A DNA stretch of 64,000 nt from Tricholoma matsutake (lineage: Eukaryota; Basidiomycota; Agaricomycetes; Agaricales; Tricholomataceae). This document shows positions 1 to 12,183 of the stretch, in pieces. The stretch is taken from contig AP026550.1 of the NCBI GenBank assembly GCA_026075535.2, positions 1,550,001 to 1,614,000 on the forward strand, in the 5' to 3' direction. The notes under the pieces were generated by a model, which was given only the letters and a program-made list of their open reading frames with translations, was not told the DNA's origin and ran no database searches. Within the stretch, counting starts at the first letter, position 1. Every line of letters starts with the position of its first letter. Position numbers and translations under genes: made by a program.

Positions 1-720
1 CATGTGGTGTTCCTCAGGCACCGATTAATCATACAGTTTAATTACTCTCTGCTTGCCACCTGTATTCTTCTATAAATGATCTCCGCATACACATCGCTCA
101 GTCGTCTACGGATTCTCAGGCTCCTCTCTTTCACCGCAGCAATATCATCTCTTATTTTAATAGAAGAGGGTATCAGTCTCTGTTCAATCATAAATCTACA
201 CGAACAAATCAGGGTCGTTATCGAGGATGAAAATTTACTACGCAGTTGGGCCCCTATCGCGTGCCGAGGCTGGCCAGAGACATCAGTCGGCCAACCCATC
301 ATCAAGGAAACGCACGGTTCAAGACCGTAGTAAGTTGTCCTGTGCGCTCCGCATTTGTGTAGCGCTTATCCCACAACCTCCAAAACAGACATCCGATGGC
401 ATCCATCACCGTGACTAAGGAAAGAAGGCTTCGCGAATGAAGAAATCTATTACACCTCAAAGTTGTCCCAGTTCCACAACCAATAGCGGAGATGTTGGCC
501 TGGAACTTGAAGCCTCTGACGATGGAGGGGGAATAGCTGAGCTAGAAGCGAGAGTGCGGGAACCCCCTCGAATATATATAAATTCCATCCAAAATCCACT
601 ACCAACGTACAAAATCCGTAACGAATAATAATTTAGTGATCCCTTCATCCACTACAAACGAAACAGAACGAATACAACAATTCCACAACACAAACCACAC
701 CAAAAAATTCTCCTACCCTC
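1..720. other. Left-edge stretch without a recognised gene
   Basis: I find no family resemblance or splice-consistent reading frame here. Base composition is that of host intergenic DNA, not of the CpG-poor transposon block. A TATA-like run lies near 570-584, but no recognisable gene follows it on the plus strand. The last part probably holds the 3' UTR of the minus-strand F-box/WD40 gene. Confidence 0.4.
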
Positions 721-3158
721 TCACCCCTCTCTAGGCCTAAAGCTCCAAATCTCCATAACCGTCTTCCCGGCCCTCTTCCCCATAACAGCACACGTCCCAT
801 CTTTCGTATACCCCACCTTCCACACGCACTCCCCCTCCTCACTCAACTCCCTCACATACCTCCCACTCCCCGTCTCAAATAACCTAACACGCCCATCGTT
901 TCCCCCCGTCACCAAAAACCGCCCATCAAATTGCAACGCAGTCACACTCGAATCGTGCGCTGCCAGTCGGTGTAGTGGGAGGTAGGTCGATAGTGAGAAT
1001 GTGATCACGCGTCCGTCAGACCCCCCGGTGGCGAGTAGTGAGTGTGAGGGGGAGAGTTGGAGTTGGCAGACGAGGGCGGTGTGGCCTTGCAGGAGGGCGG
1101 TGCATTGTCTGGATGGAAGGAAGGTTAGTGTGCTTTGGTAGGTGGGAGGAGATAGATAATTTACCCAGTCTCGGCGTCCCAGATGCGGACGGTAGTATCG
1201 AGACCTCCGGAAGCGACACGTACACCATCAAATGCGACAGAGTATATCTGCGAAAAATGGCCTCGCAGGTCGTGTAAACACTCTCCCGTATCAATGTTCC
1301 ACAACTAGAATCAACAAACATCAGCTTCACCGTCCACCAAAAGGATGAAAAACTCACCCGACAAGTCATATCATAGCTCCCGCTAACAGCTCTCTTCCCA
1401 TTCACATCCAAACACCTAACACTCCCCCCATGGCCCCTCAAACACCTCACCGCCCTACCCCTCTGCACGTCCCACACTCTCACCGTCCCGTCCCTCGATC
1501 CCGTCACCGCGATCGGCCGTCCATGCAACACACGCATGCACCGGATCGTCGAGGTGTGCCCCGGAAGCGTGTATATACAGTACCTGCATGTACGTGGTGA
1601 GCAAGATATCAATCATAGGAAGACGAAGACGACAACGGCGTACCCAGATTTAACATCCCATACCCTGACGACTTTGTCGCAACCCCCACTAACGACGAGT
1701 GCGTTTGGTTGTCCCCACCCTTCCGAGGCGAAGCAAGGATCACTCTGTCGGTCTGGGACGTACGCAGGCGTAGCAGGACAAGGGCCTACATCGACGAACA
1801 TTAAAACGAGAGAACCAGAAAAAAAGCAAATAACAAAAAAGCAAACCTGCTTCGTCCTCTGCATCCTCATCAACTACACCTCTTCCCCCTACTCCTTGTT
1901 GTTCTCGTTCTCGTCCTTCTTCTACCGCACCATCTCCCTCTCCTTTGCCCTCCGGACCCAACCCAAGCGCGATCCGCAAATTCGGGGACACAAGATAATC
2001 AAGCGAGTCACCACCATCTGCCTGACCCACAATACCAACGCCAGGATCTTGCTCAGGTACAGACACAGAAACCCTCCCCTTGCCGTTTCCTTTCGATTTA
2101 CGTCCCTTTTTCGGCGTCACGGTAGTAAACCCATCAGCCGAAACACTCGGTTTAGAATCCGATCGGCCCGCACGGGAGTGATCATGATCTGAATTCAGAT
2201 CTAGGGCGTCAAAGGCATCTTCGAACTTTTCCCTTGTCTTTCCTTTTTCTTTTCCTTTTTCTTTTTCTTTTTCTTTTCCTTTGGGACCTCCACCACGACT
2301 GACTAAACAGACGCCCCATACACCTGCTTCGTGCCCTACAAGGGTACGTGCCAACACGCCAGTGTGAGCACTGAAGACGTGTATCCGTGAGCCTGCTAGA
2401 CCGACGACGACCCAATCAGAGTCGAGCGCGAGGGAGGTGACGACGCCTGTTTCGGCTGCTTGTGAGATGGTGGTATTGGGGGTTTGGTTGGAGAGGTGGG
2501 GATGTAGATGGGGATGTGGGAAGGAAGGTAGGAGGGGTATAGTCGGTTGATGAGAATGGAGAGTGTGATGGAGGGAGGCTGGTTCGGTGGAGAGAGATGG
2601 GAGACGGTGGGAACGTAAGAGATGGCCGCCATGTCGCCAATTCATCACTGGTAAAAGACCCCAAGTTAGAGAGTTTGTGATAGATAAGATGTAAGACTTG
2701 CTAGTAATGTAAGCGTCTTTGAAATAGTCTTTATAGGAGAGTCGTTGTAGAGATTGCTCTGCGGAATCTTCTGCGACGAATGCCCAGACTTTACATAGGC
2801 GCTTCCAGATAGATTCATCGGTTACTAGGGAACGCCAAGCATGGCTGACCATACTAGAGCGTATGATAGAGCGAGGTTCATGTAAAAAAGAAAGAATGTG
2901 CAAAGCGAGTTCGGTGGGGAGAGCAGCGAGAAAGTCACGTTTGAGAAGGGGGGCGATAGTAGTGGAGATGTAGAGAAGCTCTGCTGGAGTACAAGCTTGT
3001 AAGAGAGCAGAAAGATAATGTCGTCTTACAGAAGAAGTTGGAGATGATAATGAGGAAAGGGAGTTTGAGGACGTTGGGAACGACGGGGAGGAGGGAGTTG
3101 GAGTTGGACAAGGAGTTGGAGGAGAAGCGAATGGAATGTAAATCGTCGTGGTATGCAT
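721..3158 (-). CDS. CDC4: Cdc4/Pop1-like F-box and WD40 protein, SCF substrate receptor
   Basis: Exons are complement(721..1108, 1165..1304, 1358..1583, 1644..1785, 1847..3158), 735 residues, in phase throughout. An F-box lies at about residues 77-122 (LPTELALHILSFL, then VSHAWRSL and WKRLC). WD40 blades run from about residue 255 to the end, with Cdc4-type blade ends such as VVRVWDVKSG, TVRVWDVQRG and TVRIWDAETG, and the C-terminus TVMEIWSFRP. In this family the F-box docks on Skp1 and the propeller binds phosphodegrons on cell-cycle or metabolic regulators; that role is inferred here. A low-complexity insert rich in Lys/Glu/Gly, then acidic, interrupts the propeller between the second and third blades (around 1850-2290). 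I chose the Met at 3158 because it precedes the F-box and no later Met keeps it. It lies 34 bp after the stop of the upstream same-strand DnaJ gene. Confidence 0.88.
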
Positions 3159-3192
3159 TAGAGGGATGAACCAAACAGATGTATACAAATAT

Positions 3193-5162
3193 CTAGAAAT
3201 GACCTCGAGGGAATCCAAATCCTCCTCCTCCTCCTCCTCCTCCGTTAAAATGTGACAACAGTTCTGCCAAATCTGCATGGCTCATATGCATTCCACCTCC
3301 TCCCATTCCCCCACTTTCATTCATTCCATCCTCATCTTCACCCATATCATACCGCTCACGTCGAGCTGCATCTGATAGTACCGCATTCGCTTCCACTACA
3401 AGTTTGAATTTCTCTTCATCTCCACCCTATTTCATCACATTCAACAACGAAATCATATATTATTCAACACATAAACTCACCTTATCCGGATGATGTTTCA
3501 AACTCTCCCTTCTATACGCCTTTTTAATATCCGCCTCATTACAATCTCGTGCCACTCCCAAGATCTTGTAATAATCCTTCGTCTTACTTCTCTTCAGCGC
3601 AGCTTCTGCCTTTTTCAACTCTGATCTAAGCGCACGCACGTCCGCGTCGTTACCCTCTATTCCTGCTTGTTGAGTTGCAGACTTGAAATCCGCGATCGCT
3701 CTATCGTATTTCTCCATATGCAGGTTTATACGTGCACGCGTCCGTAGCGCTTTGAAGGAAGACGATACCAGCGCAAGGGAGGCTTCCGTGTCCGCAAGTG
3801 CATCATCGTACAACTCGAGCTACAACAACAAACTCGACAGCATTCTCTGAGAGATAATAACGCGCAATATACCTTGAGTAGCGTGGTGGCACGATTAGAC
3901 AGCAGCGTAGCACGAATCTGGCCTCCCTTTCCTTCCTCATCCGACTCTCCAATAATCTATCAAGTAATAAACATCAGCAACAACAACTCCCGCCCCCAAA
4001 AAATAAAGGTAGGCAACAAACATCGAGTGCTTGGCTGTAACTCTCCAACGCTTTATGCAACTTTCCAATCTTAAACACTGCATTACCTTCCTCCTTTAAC
4101 CGGTCGACATCTTTGACGCGTACACGCAACCGACGAGCATTCTCGTGATCTGGGTCAAGCCGAAGTGCAGACGCCAGGTGCTGCAATGCTTGAGGCAGCC
4201 TCCCACCAAGGAACAACACCAGTCCACGAATCGCAAGTACATCAGGCGAATTGGGGTTCATACGCATAGCATCACTACCCAAAAAAGAAATAAGATATTT
4301 CACGAAAGAAAAACCCCCCAAAACTTACCTTGCAGCAATACTAGCAGCCTGCCAATTCCCCCTCGCCAACTCCAATTCAACCCTCAACAACCTCCACTCC
4401 GTCGGGATCTCCTCCCCCTCCCCCTCAATCGCCTGCAAACACCTATCCAGCGCCAACCTCGCATGTCCCCAATCCCTTTTTTTCCGCGCCTTGTCCAAGT
4501 TCCTCACATGGGATTCTAGGAGCTGGATCTTATCCCGAAGCTGGATCGCAAGCGCGTTCTTGGGCTCAATGGCCAGCACGGCGCGGACAGTGGAGAGTGC
4601 GGCTGCTGATGATCCCAGCGCTAATTGACATCGGCCTAGTCGAAGGAGAGTTTTAAGCGAGGGAGAGGAAGATTGTAGTGTGGCTGCTTGTTGGCAATCT
4701 TCTAGTGCTGGTCGGAATCGCTTCAGAGCTATATACGACGCTGCTCGGTTCGTCAGATACGAAGGCTCTGTTGGGTTTAATGCTACACGTGGTTTCGTGA
4801 GCGTGACGATACTTTTACTTAGTTTCTCTACAAGTCTATCACCCACCGATAGCTTTGGTATAATACTCTATTGCATCCGAGTATTTCCCAGCTTTGAAAG
4901 CGACGTTTCCTAGTTCCTTCACTTTCTCTGCGAGAGTCACATTTACGTCTTCTTCAGGTTCCGGAGACGATTTTGAAGAGTCGCCAAGATCGGGTGTAAG
5001 TGGTGGAGGGGTGCTTGATCCTGCAACAGGACTAGTTCGTATTCGTCACGTCAATTTTTTTTTTTTTGGGTGGACCTGGAATGGGTACCATACTTACCCC
5101 GCGTGGCCATTCGACATGTCGGCTGTAGCTTTCTTTTTAAGTTTGGATTTCTTGTTTACCAT
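3193..5162 (-). CDS. DNAJC7: TPR-repeat J-domain co-chaperone (DNAJC7/Tpr2 type)
   Basis: Exons are complement(3193..3426, 3481..3819, 3873..3956, 4022..4274, 4329..4782, 4847..5013, 5098..5162), 531 residues. Several TPR helices are visible (for example [20 protein letters not shown], then [17 protein letters not shown], then [20 protein letters not shown]). A C-terminal J domain begins with KDYYKILGV, has its HPD at about 451-453, and ends in a Met/Gly-rich tail. This TPR-then-J order is that of DNAJC7/Tpr2, which moves clients between Hsp90 and Hsp70 in the cytosol. The N-terminal exon is short and basic. The 84-nt first intron uses the acceptor that keeps frame (ending at 5014), not the nearer pyrimidine-rich one, so the first residues are slightly uncertain. 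Confidence 0.9.
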
Positions 5163-6397
5163 GCTTATCGACCAGACGTATTTTGGAGGGAATGAGGTCG
5201 AGCAGAAGCTGGCGTGTGCACACTGCAGACTTGCAGGCACATTGCGTTACGTCAGCTATTGTTTATAATTTGATCTGTCATCCTTGTCTCTTCCGACTCT
5301 TTTCATATTTCCTGTCGGTACTACATATGTTCTGACCGAGAGTGTACGTGGAAGGAAGGAAACATATATATGGAACAGCTAACCAACGAAAAAGCACGGA
5401 AGCAAGGCATATGTAGTACGTCCGGGCATTTGGACAAAGTAGAAATTATTTTTTTGAACTTCATTGTGAACTTTTGTCGATAATCAGTAATTTTTAATTG
5501 CAAGCGATTTGTAGTCTGTATCTCACAAATTTGATATGCTCTATTGATGGTATTTGATGCTGCAGGAGAAGTTGGGTGTCAAGTATCCATCTGGGAGATG
5601 CTGAGTGGTTGAGGGAGCTTTGCACACCACCATTCCTCATTTTGCTCATTCAGCACAATGTTGATTACAGTGAACCCCACACCAAATGCTCAACAAGGTA
5701 CACTCTCAGCCACAAACTAACCTCCCTAGGACCCTAGCTCATCAGTGAATTTAATGAGCCACTCCACATCTCCCATGCCTTCATAGTAGGGCACCCCACT
5801 GGCAAGTCATCTCCCCACTCACCAAATGGCACTACTCATACTGGGTCTGTGTAAGCACTGAGAAGGCTTTATGTTCAGGAAGGAGTTCTGCAATGCATAT
5901 ATGATCATTTGAGCAGTAGGCAAGGTTTGGAGTAAGTTTGTTTGCTTTGTTGAATTATATATATATGTGGTATTGATGATTGTTTTTGGTTGCTTGGGTG
6001 AAACAGAAGGAACAGGGAGATGACAAGGTGCAGAATATTGATGAGACTTATTGATGTGCATAAGGTAACCTTATGATCAATGCCAATGGCACAATACTTG
6101 CAAGGGGGATCCAAATTTAGTATTCATCAGAAAAAAAGCAGGAGGCTACATTGCAATATGTTGCACATATGGTGCTCATAACCCTAACACTAACCCAAAG
6201 TAAGTACCTAGAATAAATGTAACATACTACTATGATTGAGTAAAGGAGTAATGTGAAGGGGGGACTTAGTGGTGGTAAAGCACTGGTGGCAAGATACAGA
6301 GAGCCAGTCTACATAGTCTGTGTGTCTGTAAATAGAATGCTGTAGATGGCTGTCTCAGGTAAATATAAATAAGGAAATAGGGTATGCACATGAGCAT
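5163..6397. other. Intergenic DNA grading into decayed repeat
   Basis: The first few hundred bases would hold the promoter of the minus-strand DnaJ gene. From about 5560 the composition shifts to the CpG-poor, TG/CA-rich style of the transposon block. I recognise no gene, LTR or TIR until the 5-bp target duplication at 6398. Confidence 0.35.
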
Positions 6398-6402
6398 GAC
6401 AC

Positions 6403-6832
6403 TGTAAGGGGACTAGGGGGTGCCCTGTGTGTTTCTCCTATTTTTTATGTTTGTCCTATATTTTTCCTCACTTCATTTCCTCCTATTCCTCACCCCCCAT
6501 GATTTTTCCTTATTTTATAACTAATTTCCCTTTCTATCACATCTGTGCATGTTGACAGTTTATATTTAGAGGCAGAGTACCCTTTCCGACATCTAGTGAT
6601 GTCATTCAGCAGCCTTAATCTGCCTATCTCCACCTTTTCTATTTTTAGGCTATTATTTGATTTTTGCAATTTTCACATATACTGGGCATTGGCAAAGGGG
6701 TCCTTAGAGTTTTCTCTTCAGATTTCCCTTTGCTATGTGCACCTCCACTCCCTGTAATATGTACCATAATTTTAACTTCAGATTTCCCTTTGCTAGTCCA
6801 CTAATTAAGTGGCTTCTAAGGTTGCCCTTATA
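6403..6832 (+). repeat. 5' LTR of chromovirus A
   Basis: 430 bp, begins TGTAAGGGG and ends CTTATA, aligned along its length with the LTRs of copies B and C. The target duplication gacac directly precedes it. Confidence 0.92.
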
Positions 6833-6996
6833 GTAGAAAACTTTCTCCTAAGGCTCAGAATTGCAAATCCGCTGCCAAAATAGGCAGGTACAGAGTAGAC
6901 AATGCCTCCCAGAGCTCAAACGACTCCCTACACACTGTTCCAGACTCCCCCACCTTAAGTAATCACTCATTTTCACCTAACACACCACCTAGCACC

Positions 6997-8386
6997 ATGG
7001 ATGCATCAGAGCACCTCAATGTGCTTGAAATTGATGTTACTGGAATACATGCGCAAATCGATTCACTTAAATCTGTTAGGAAACCACCCCATTACCTAAT
7101 AAAATTTCATTTTTATTTTATTATGTCAAATTATGCTACATTACACCAAATGACACTACATATTGATGCGTGAGAATTTTATTTTGCACACATCAATATG
7201 TACATGCATGTATGAGTGCATTGGTAACAACAATGTACAATATATGTAACATAGTATATAAACCCTAAATATACACCTAGGGGACCCCAGTTGTGTTCTC
7301 TTAGGTATTCCACCTACACTTTTGGTGTGAAAGGCCTTTGTCAACAAACTCATCTATTAATAACCCCTCACATCAAAACCATCAATCCCCCCATCATGCG
7401 CATGGATCCCGCCCCCTTCTTGTAGAGAGAACCTGCATGGTCTTAGCTAGCAGATAGTGGGTGTTGCCCTAACAAACTCTATGATCAAAAACTTCATCAG
7501 AACCCTTCAGACATGGTGTGCATTCCTTGATTCCTGTGAGTTGTACATCAGTCTCCAGTTGCATCAATTCATTGACAATGCTGCAAAAAGTTATTGGGCC
7601 TTCACATACATGAAATCTGAATGCAGCTATCTCTATGTGGACTGTATTCTGCACCAAACTAAAGAGCTTGGTTCTCTACCTTTCTCCACTTGGGGTGACT
7701 TTTGAGCAGAGTTTGTATGCCACTTTTGTCCTGTCAATGAGTGCCACCGAGCAGTGACATGGCTTGAGACATTCTCTTACCATCAGGCACATCAATCTGT
7801 GGACAATTATATTGACAAGTTTAAGGACTTGGTGGATATGGCAGGATATGGGAGTGGGCTACCAGTGGTGGTGAAGTTCCGATGGGGCCTCAATCGAGAG
7901 ATTCAGGACCAGATTGCACAGATGTTGGAAGGGTGCCTGGCAGACAATGATATCTATGCTTGGTATAAAGCTGCTTCACTCTGTGATGAGAACTGACTCA
8001 CAAATGCAGTGTTTAATGCTGCATTCCATGCTCCAACTACTACTCATGCGCCCTACACCTTCAATCAAACCCTCCCCCACCCCAACCCCATTCCTTGTCT
8101 GTCAGACTCCTGCACCAGCCATCAGTGCCCCCATACCAATGGATGTTGATGCAGCCCATAGTTGCATGCATAGGTTGGATCTCTGCTACCACTGTGGGGA
8201 AACTGGGCACATGGCCAGAGCATGCCCCCATTGTCAGGATATCTGCATGTTCACCCCTGAGGGGCAAGATGAACTCCTTCAAGACCTGTTGGCACTTGTA
8301 GATGTTGAGGAGGCAAAGGAGAAAGAGAGTGAGGAGATTAAATCTGAGGCCATAGAGGAGCAGGATTTTTCCACTTACAATGAGTG
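6997..8386 (+). pseudogene. gag pseudogene of copy A
   Basis: Starts at the ATG equivalent to that of copy C. It is interrupted by the solo LTR at 7074-7474, and resumes at 7475 with recognisable capsid sequence (for example LPFSTWGDF and DLVDMAGYGSGLPVVVKF). It ends with a zinc knuckle CYHCGETGHMARAC followed by an acidic tail. Stops within the capsid region relative to copy C show it is dead. The protease-pol frame begins overlapping the last codon. Confidence 0.85.
7074..7474 (+). mobile_element. Solo LTR of a second LTR-retrotransposon family
   Basis: 401 bp starting TGTTAGG and ending CCTAACA, inserted in the gag of copy A. The flanks aaatc (7069-7073) and aactc (7475-7479) look like a 5-bp target duplication with one mismatch. 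Removing the insert restores alignment with gag of copy C. The same sequence recurs in inverse orientation around copy B (16376-21880) and again near 37219-37787. Confidence 0.85.
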
Positions 8387-11300
8387 AACCATACACCCTC
8401 ATTGCCTGTCCATAACCACTTCAAAGTTCTACCTGTTGAATCGCTAGAGGATGAATCTAATTCCATGACTATTCCTCCCTTGAACTCTCTTAGGTTGGCT
8501 AAAGATGTACCTGCTACCCCTACTCATCCCTCTACCCATCACACCAAACTTAAATCATGGGAGCATAAACTACCATGCAAGTATATAGTGGCATCCACCC
8601 CTTCCCAACACTCCTTAGCATTGAAAGTTGAATTGCAGACTACAGACACCGGGCAAGTACTTGGCATCTCCACTCTTCTGGACTCAGGTGCCACTGGTCT
8701 ATTCATTGACACTCGGCTAGTGCAACAAAGACATCTGAACACTTGCTCCCTTTCTTGTCCAATACCCATTTATAATGTGGATGGGTCCCCAAACAAAGCT
8801 GGTGCCATTTGGGAGGTTATAGATCTGGTTCTCTGTTACAAGAATCATAGTGAATGAGCCCTGTTTGCTGTCACACAATTAGGGAAACAGGAGGTGGTCC
8901 TGGGCTATCCATGGCTTCGGGACCACAACCCAGAAGTCAACTTGAAAACTGGGGAAGTTACTATGAGTCAGTGCCCCTCCCATTGCTGCACATGCTTCAC
9001 TGAAGCCATACAAGTGTGCCATGGACAAAGGGCCTTGATACAATGCATGCAGAAGTGTCATGCTGGGCCAATGCCTGTGCCTGATGTGGAGTTGGAGGAT
9101 GTCCCTGACCTCTCACCAGATCCTGATGAGGAGGAGGATGAACCAGAGGAGATTGAAGAAGGTGATTGGATTTTTTACACTGCAATCAGTCCATCACATG
9201 AGGTGTGTGCTACATCAAACATCTCCCAGCATCTTGCAGAGGCATTGCACAAAAACAACAACTGCTAAGTCCTTTGCTGATTCTGTACTCCCTCATCTTC
9301 ATGATTTTGAGGATGTATTTTCCAAGGAGTCTTTTGACTCTCTGCCAGGATGCAAACCTTGGGATTATGCAATTGAGTTCATTCTGGGTGCAACACTTTC
9401 CTCCTGCAAGGTCTATCCTCTGTCCTCTGAAGAGCAACAACAACTTGATAAATTCCTTGATGAGCACTTGGCTTCAGGCTGTATCTGACCATACAAGTCA
9501 CCCATGGCCTCCCCCTTTTTCTTTGTCAAGAAGAAGGATGGCTCACTCAGATCCGTTCAAGATTATTGAAGGCTCAATGAGCTCACAGTCAAGAATTAGT
9601 ACCCATTTCATTTCCGAACTTGTGAATCAGCTTCATGGGGCATGATACTTCACCAAGCTTGATGTCTGCTGGGGTTACAATAATGTGTGGATAAGGGAAG
9701 GAGATGAGTGGAAGGCAGCCTTTCATACCAACCATGGTCTTTTTGAACCACTTGTCATGTTCTTTGGTCTCACTAATAGTCCTGCAACCTTTCAGACCAT
9801 GATGAATGACATCTTCCATGACCTTATACTCAAAGGCATTGTCTGTGTCTATCTCGACAACATTCTCATCTTCACATGCAACATCAATGAACACCATCAA
9901 ATCATGCGCCTCATCCTTGAAAGGCTTTGACAGCACAAACTCTACCTCTGACATGACAAGTGTGAGTTTGAGAAGACTAAAATTGAGTACTTGGGTCTGA
10001 TCATATTGGAGGGCCATGTGGAGATGGATCCTGTTAAGGTAAATGGGGTCATGGGTTGGCCTACACCCATGAACAAGAAGGAGGTACAGTCCTTTTTGGG
10101 CTTTATCAACTTTTATCAGTGTTTTATCAAGGACTTCTCTCACCATGCATGACCACTGTTTGATCTCACAGGCAAGGGGATATGGAGGTGGGACAATGCA
10201 CAACAGGAGGCATTTGAGAGACTTAAAGAGATGGTCACATCTGCTCCCATCCTTACCTTTGCTGATGACTTGCGCCCTTTTTGTGTAGAAGCCAACAGTT
10301 CTGACTTTGCGACAGGCACTGTATTGTCCCAGCAGTCTCTGGAGGACCAGAAGTAGCATCCTGTTGTGTTCTACTCAAAAAGCCTTAGTGCTGTGGAGTG
10401 GAACTATAAGATCCATGACAAGGAGATGTTGGTGATAATGTGTGCACTTGAGGAATGGTGCCACTTCGAGGGTGCCCAACACAAGGTCAAGATTTGGATG
10501 GACCACAAGAATCTTGAGTACTTCATGACAGCCAAGAAATTGAGCTGTCATCAGGCTTGCTGGTCCTTGTATTTGTCCAGGTTCAATTTTTTCTTGCACC
10601 ATCCAGGTTGCAGCATAGGGAAAACTGATGCCCTCTCTTGGTGTGCAGATCATGGGGATGGGAGTGACAACAATCAAGGCATTGTGCTGTTGCAACCAGA
10701 CCTGTTTACTGTCCATGCATTGGAAGGCATTGTTCCCCAGGGTGAGGAGCAGGACATCCTACATGACATTTATTGTGCAAACCATAGCAGTTTACATGAG
10801 GATGTTGTCACCTCAGCTGTCAAGGAACTGAGGAAGGGGTCAGCCCTTCACTACATGCTGCAGAGTGGGTTGAGAAGGAGGATCTGCTGTACTTCCAAGA
10901 TCACATCTATGTTCCCAATGACCTGCACCTTCAACAACAGATCATATCTCAACACCATGACTCACAGATTGCAGGGTACCCTGGATGCTGGAAGACATTG
11001 GAGCTTGTTTCACAGAATTATTGGTGGCCACAGATGTCACAACTTATTGGTCAGTATTGCTATACTTGTGACCTTTGCTTATGCACTAAGGTTCCTCGAT
11101 GCAAGCCCATTGGTGAGTTACACCCTCTTCCTGTTCCAGAAAATTGTTGGGATATTGTGAGTGTAGACTTCATGGTGGAATTACCAGAGTCGAATGGGTT
11201 TGATGTGGTAATGTGCACAGTCGACTCAGCAGGAAAATGAGCTCACTTTATTCTGACTCACACTACCATTATAGCATTGGGTGCAGCCTGACTCTACCTT

Positions 11301-11922
11301 CACCATGTGTGGAAGCTACATGGACTTCCTGGTGCCTTCCTTTGATTGAGGACCTCAATTTGTTGCAGAGTTCACCTGAGAGCTGTACTGTCTCCTAGGA
11401 ATTAAACTCCTTGCTTCTACCGCCTATCACCCACAGATTGATGGATGGACCAAACAGGTCTAGGCACAGCATGGGTAACCCTCGGGTATATTTTCTTATA
11501 CCCATACCCATGGTTATTCGTGGGTATTGACATGAATATGTATTTTAATAATAGAATTACACTAAATTAATATATAGAAAGTGAAAACCCCCTCTTGCAT
11601 TTGGAGCAAGGGAGGGGGGTGGTGCCTGTAGTTGCCAAGAATGGAATGAGAAACCCCCCCACTCACATTTGCAGTGAGAGAGGGGGGGGGTGCTGCCTGT
11701 AGTCACCAAGAACATCTTATATACTACTGCATATGGACATTTTCGGCATTCTTCCTTTTTCCCCACTACTCGCTTCCCATATACTACTCTGCTTTTGTAT
11801 TATAACTTCTAATTACACGTCATCATCCTGTTATTTTGCGTGATTAGTAGTGAGTTCTCCTTCTCCTATCTTTTTCCTTTTCTATCCCTAGTGTTGCCTG
11901 TCCCCATAAGGGATAGGCTTTC

Positions 11923-12047
11923 AGTCTCCTCGCTAGACATGGAATGCAGTCATGTAGTGATAGGATGACTCTCTATGTACAGGTGATCAGCTACTGACTA
12001 TGTGGTCACATGACTACCTGGAGTAGGTGCCCAGACACCCTACTCCA
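11923..12047 (+). repeat. Left copy of a 125-bp direct repeat
   Basis: Nearly identical to 14639-14763; both end with CACCCTACTCCA. The pair brackets about 2.6 kb and could be the short LTRs of a non-autonomous (TRIM-like) retroelement, but no matching target duplication is seen. Confidence 0.6.
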
Positions 12048-12183
12048 TCTGCCCACCTCCAAAAAAGGCAATGTCCTCATTGCCACAGAAAGAAAAACAA
12101 ACAAACAAACAATAGGTAGAAATAATAATAGCATCACCAGAAAAATTCTATGGTTGATAAAAAAAAATAAAGTGAGGGAAAAC

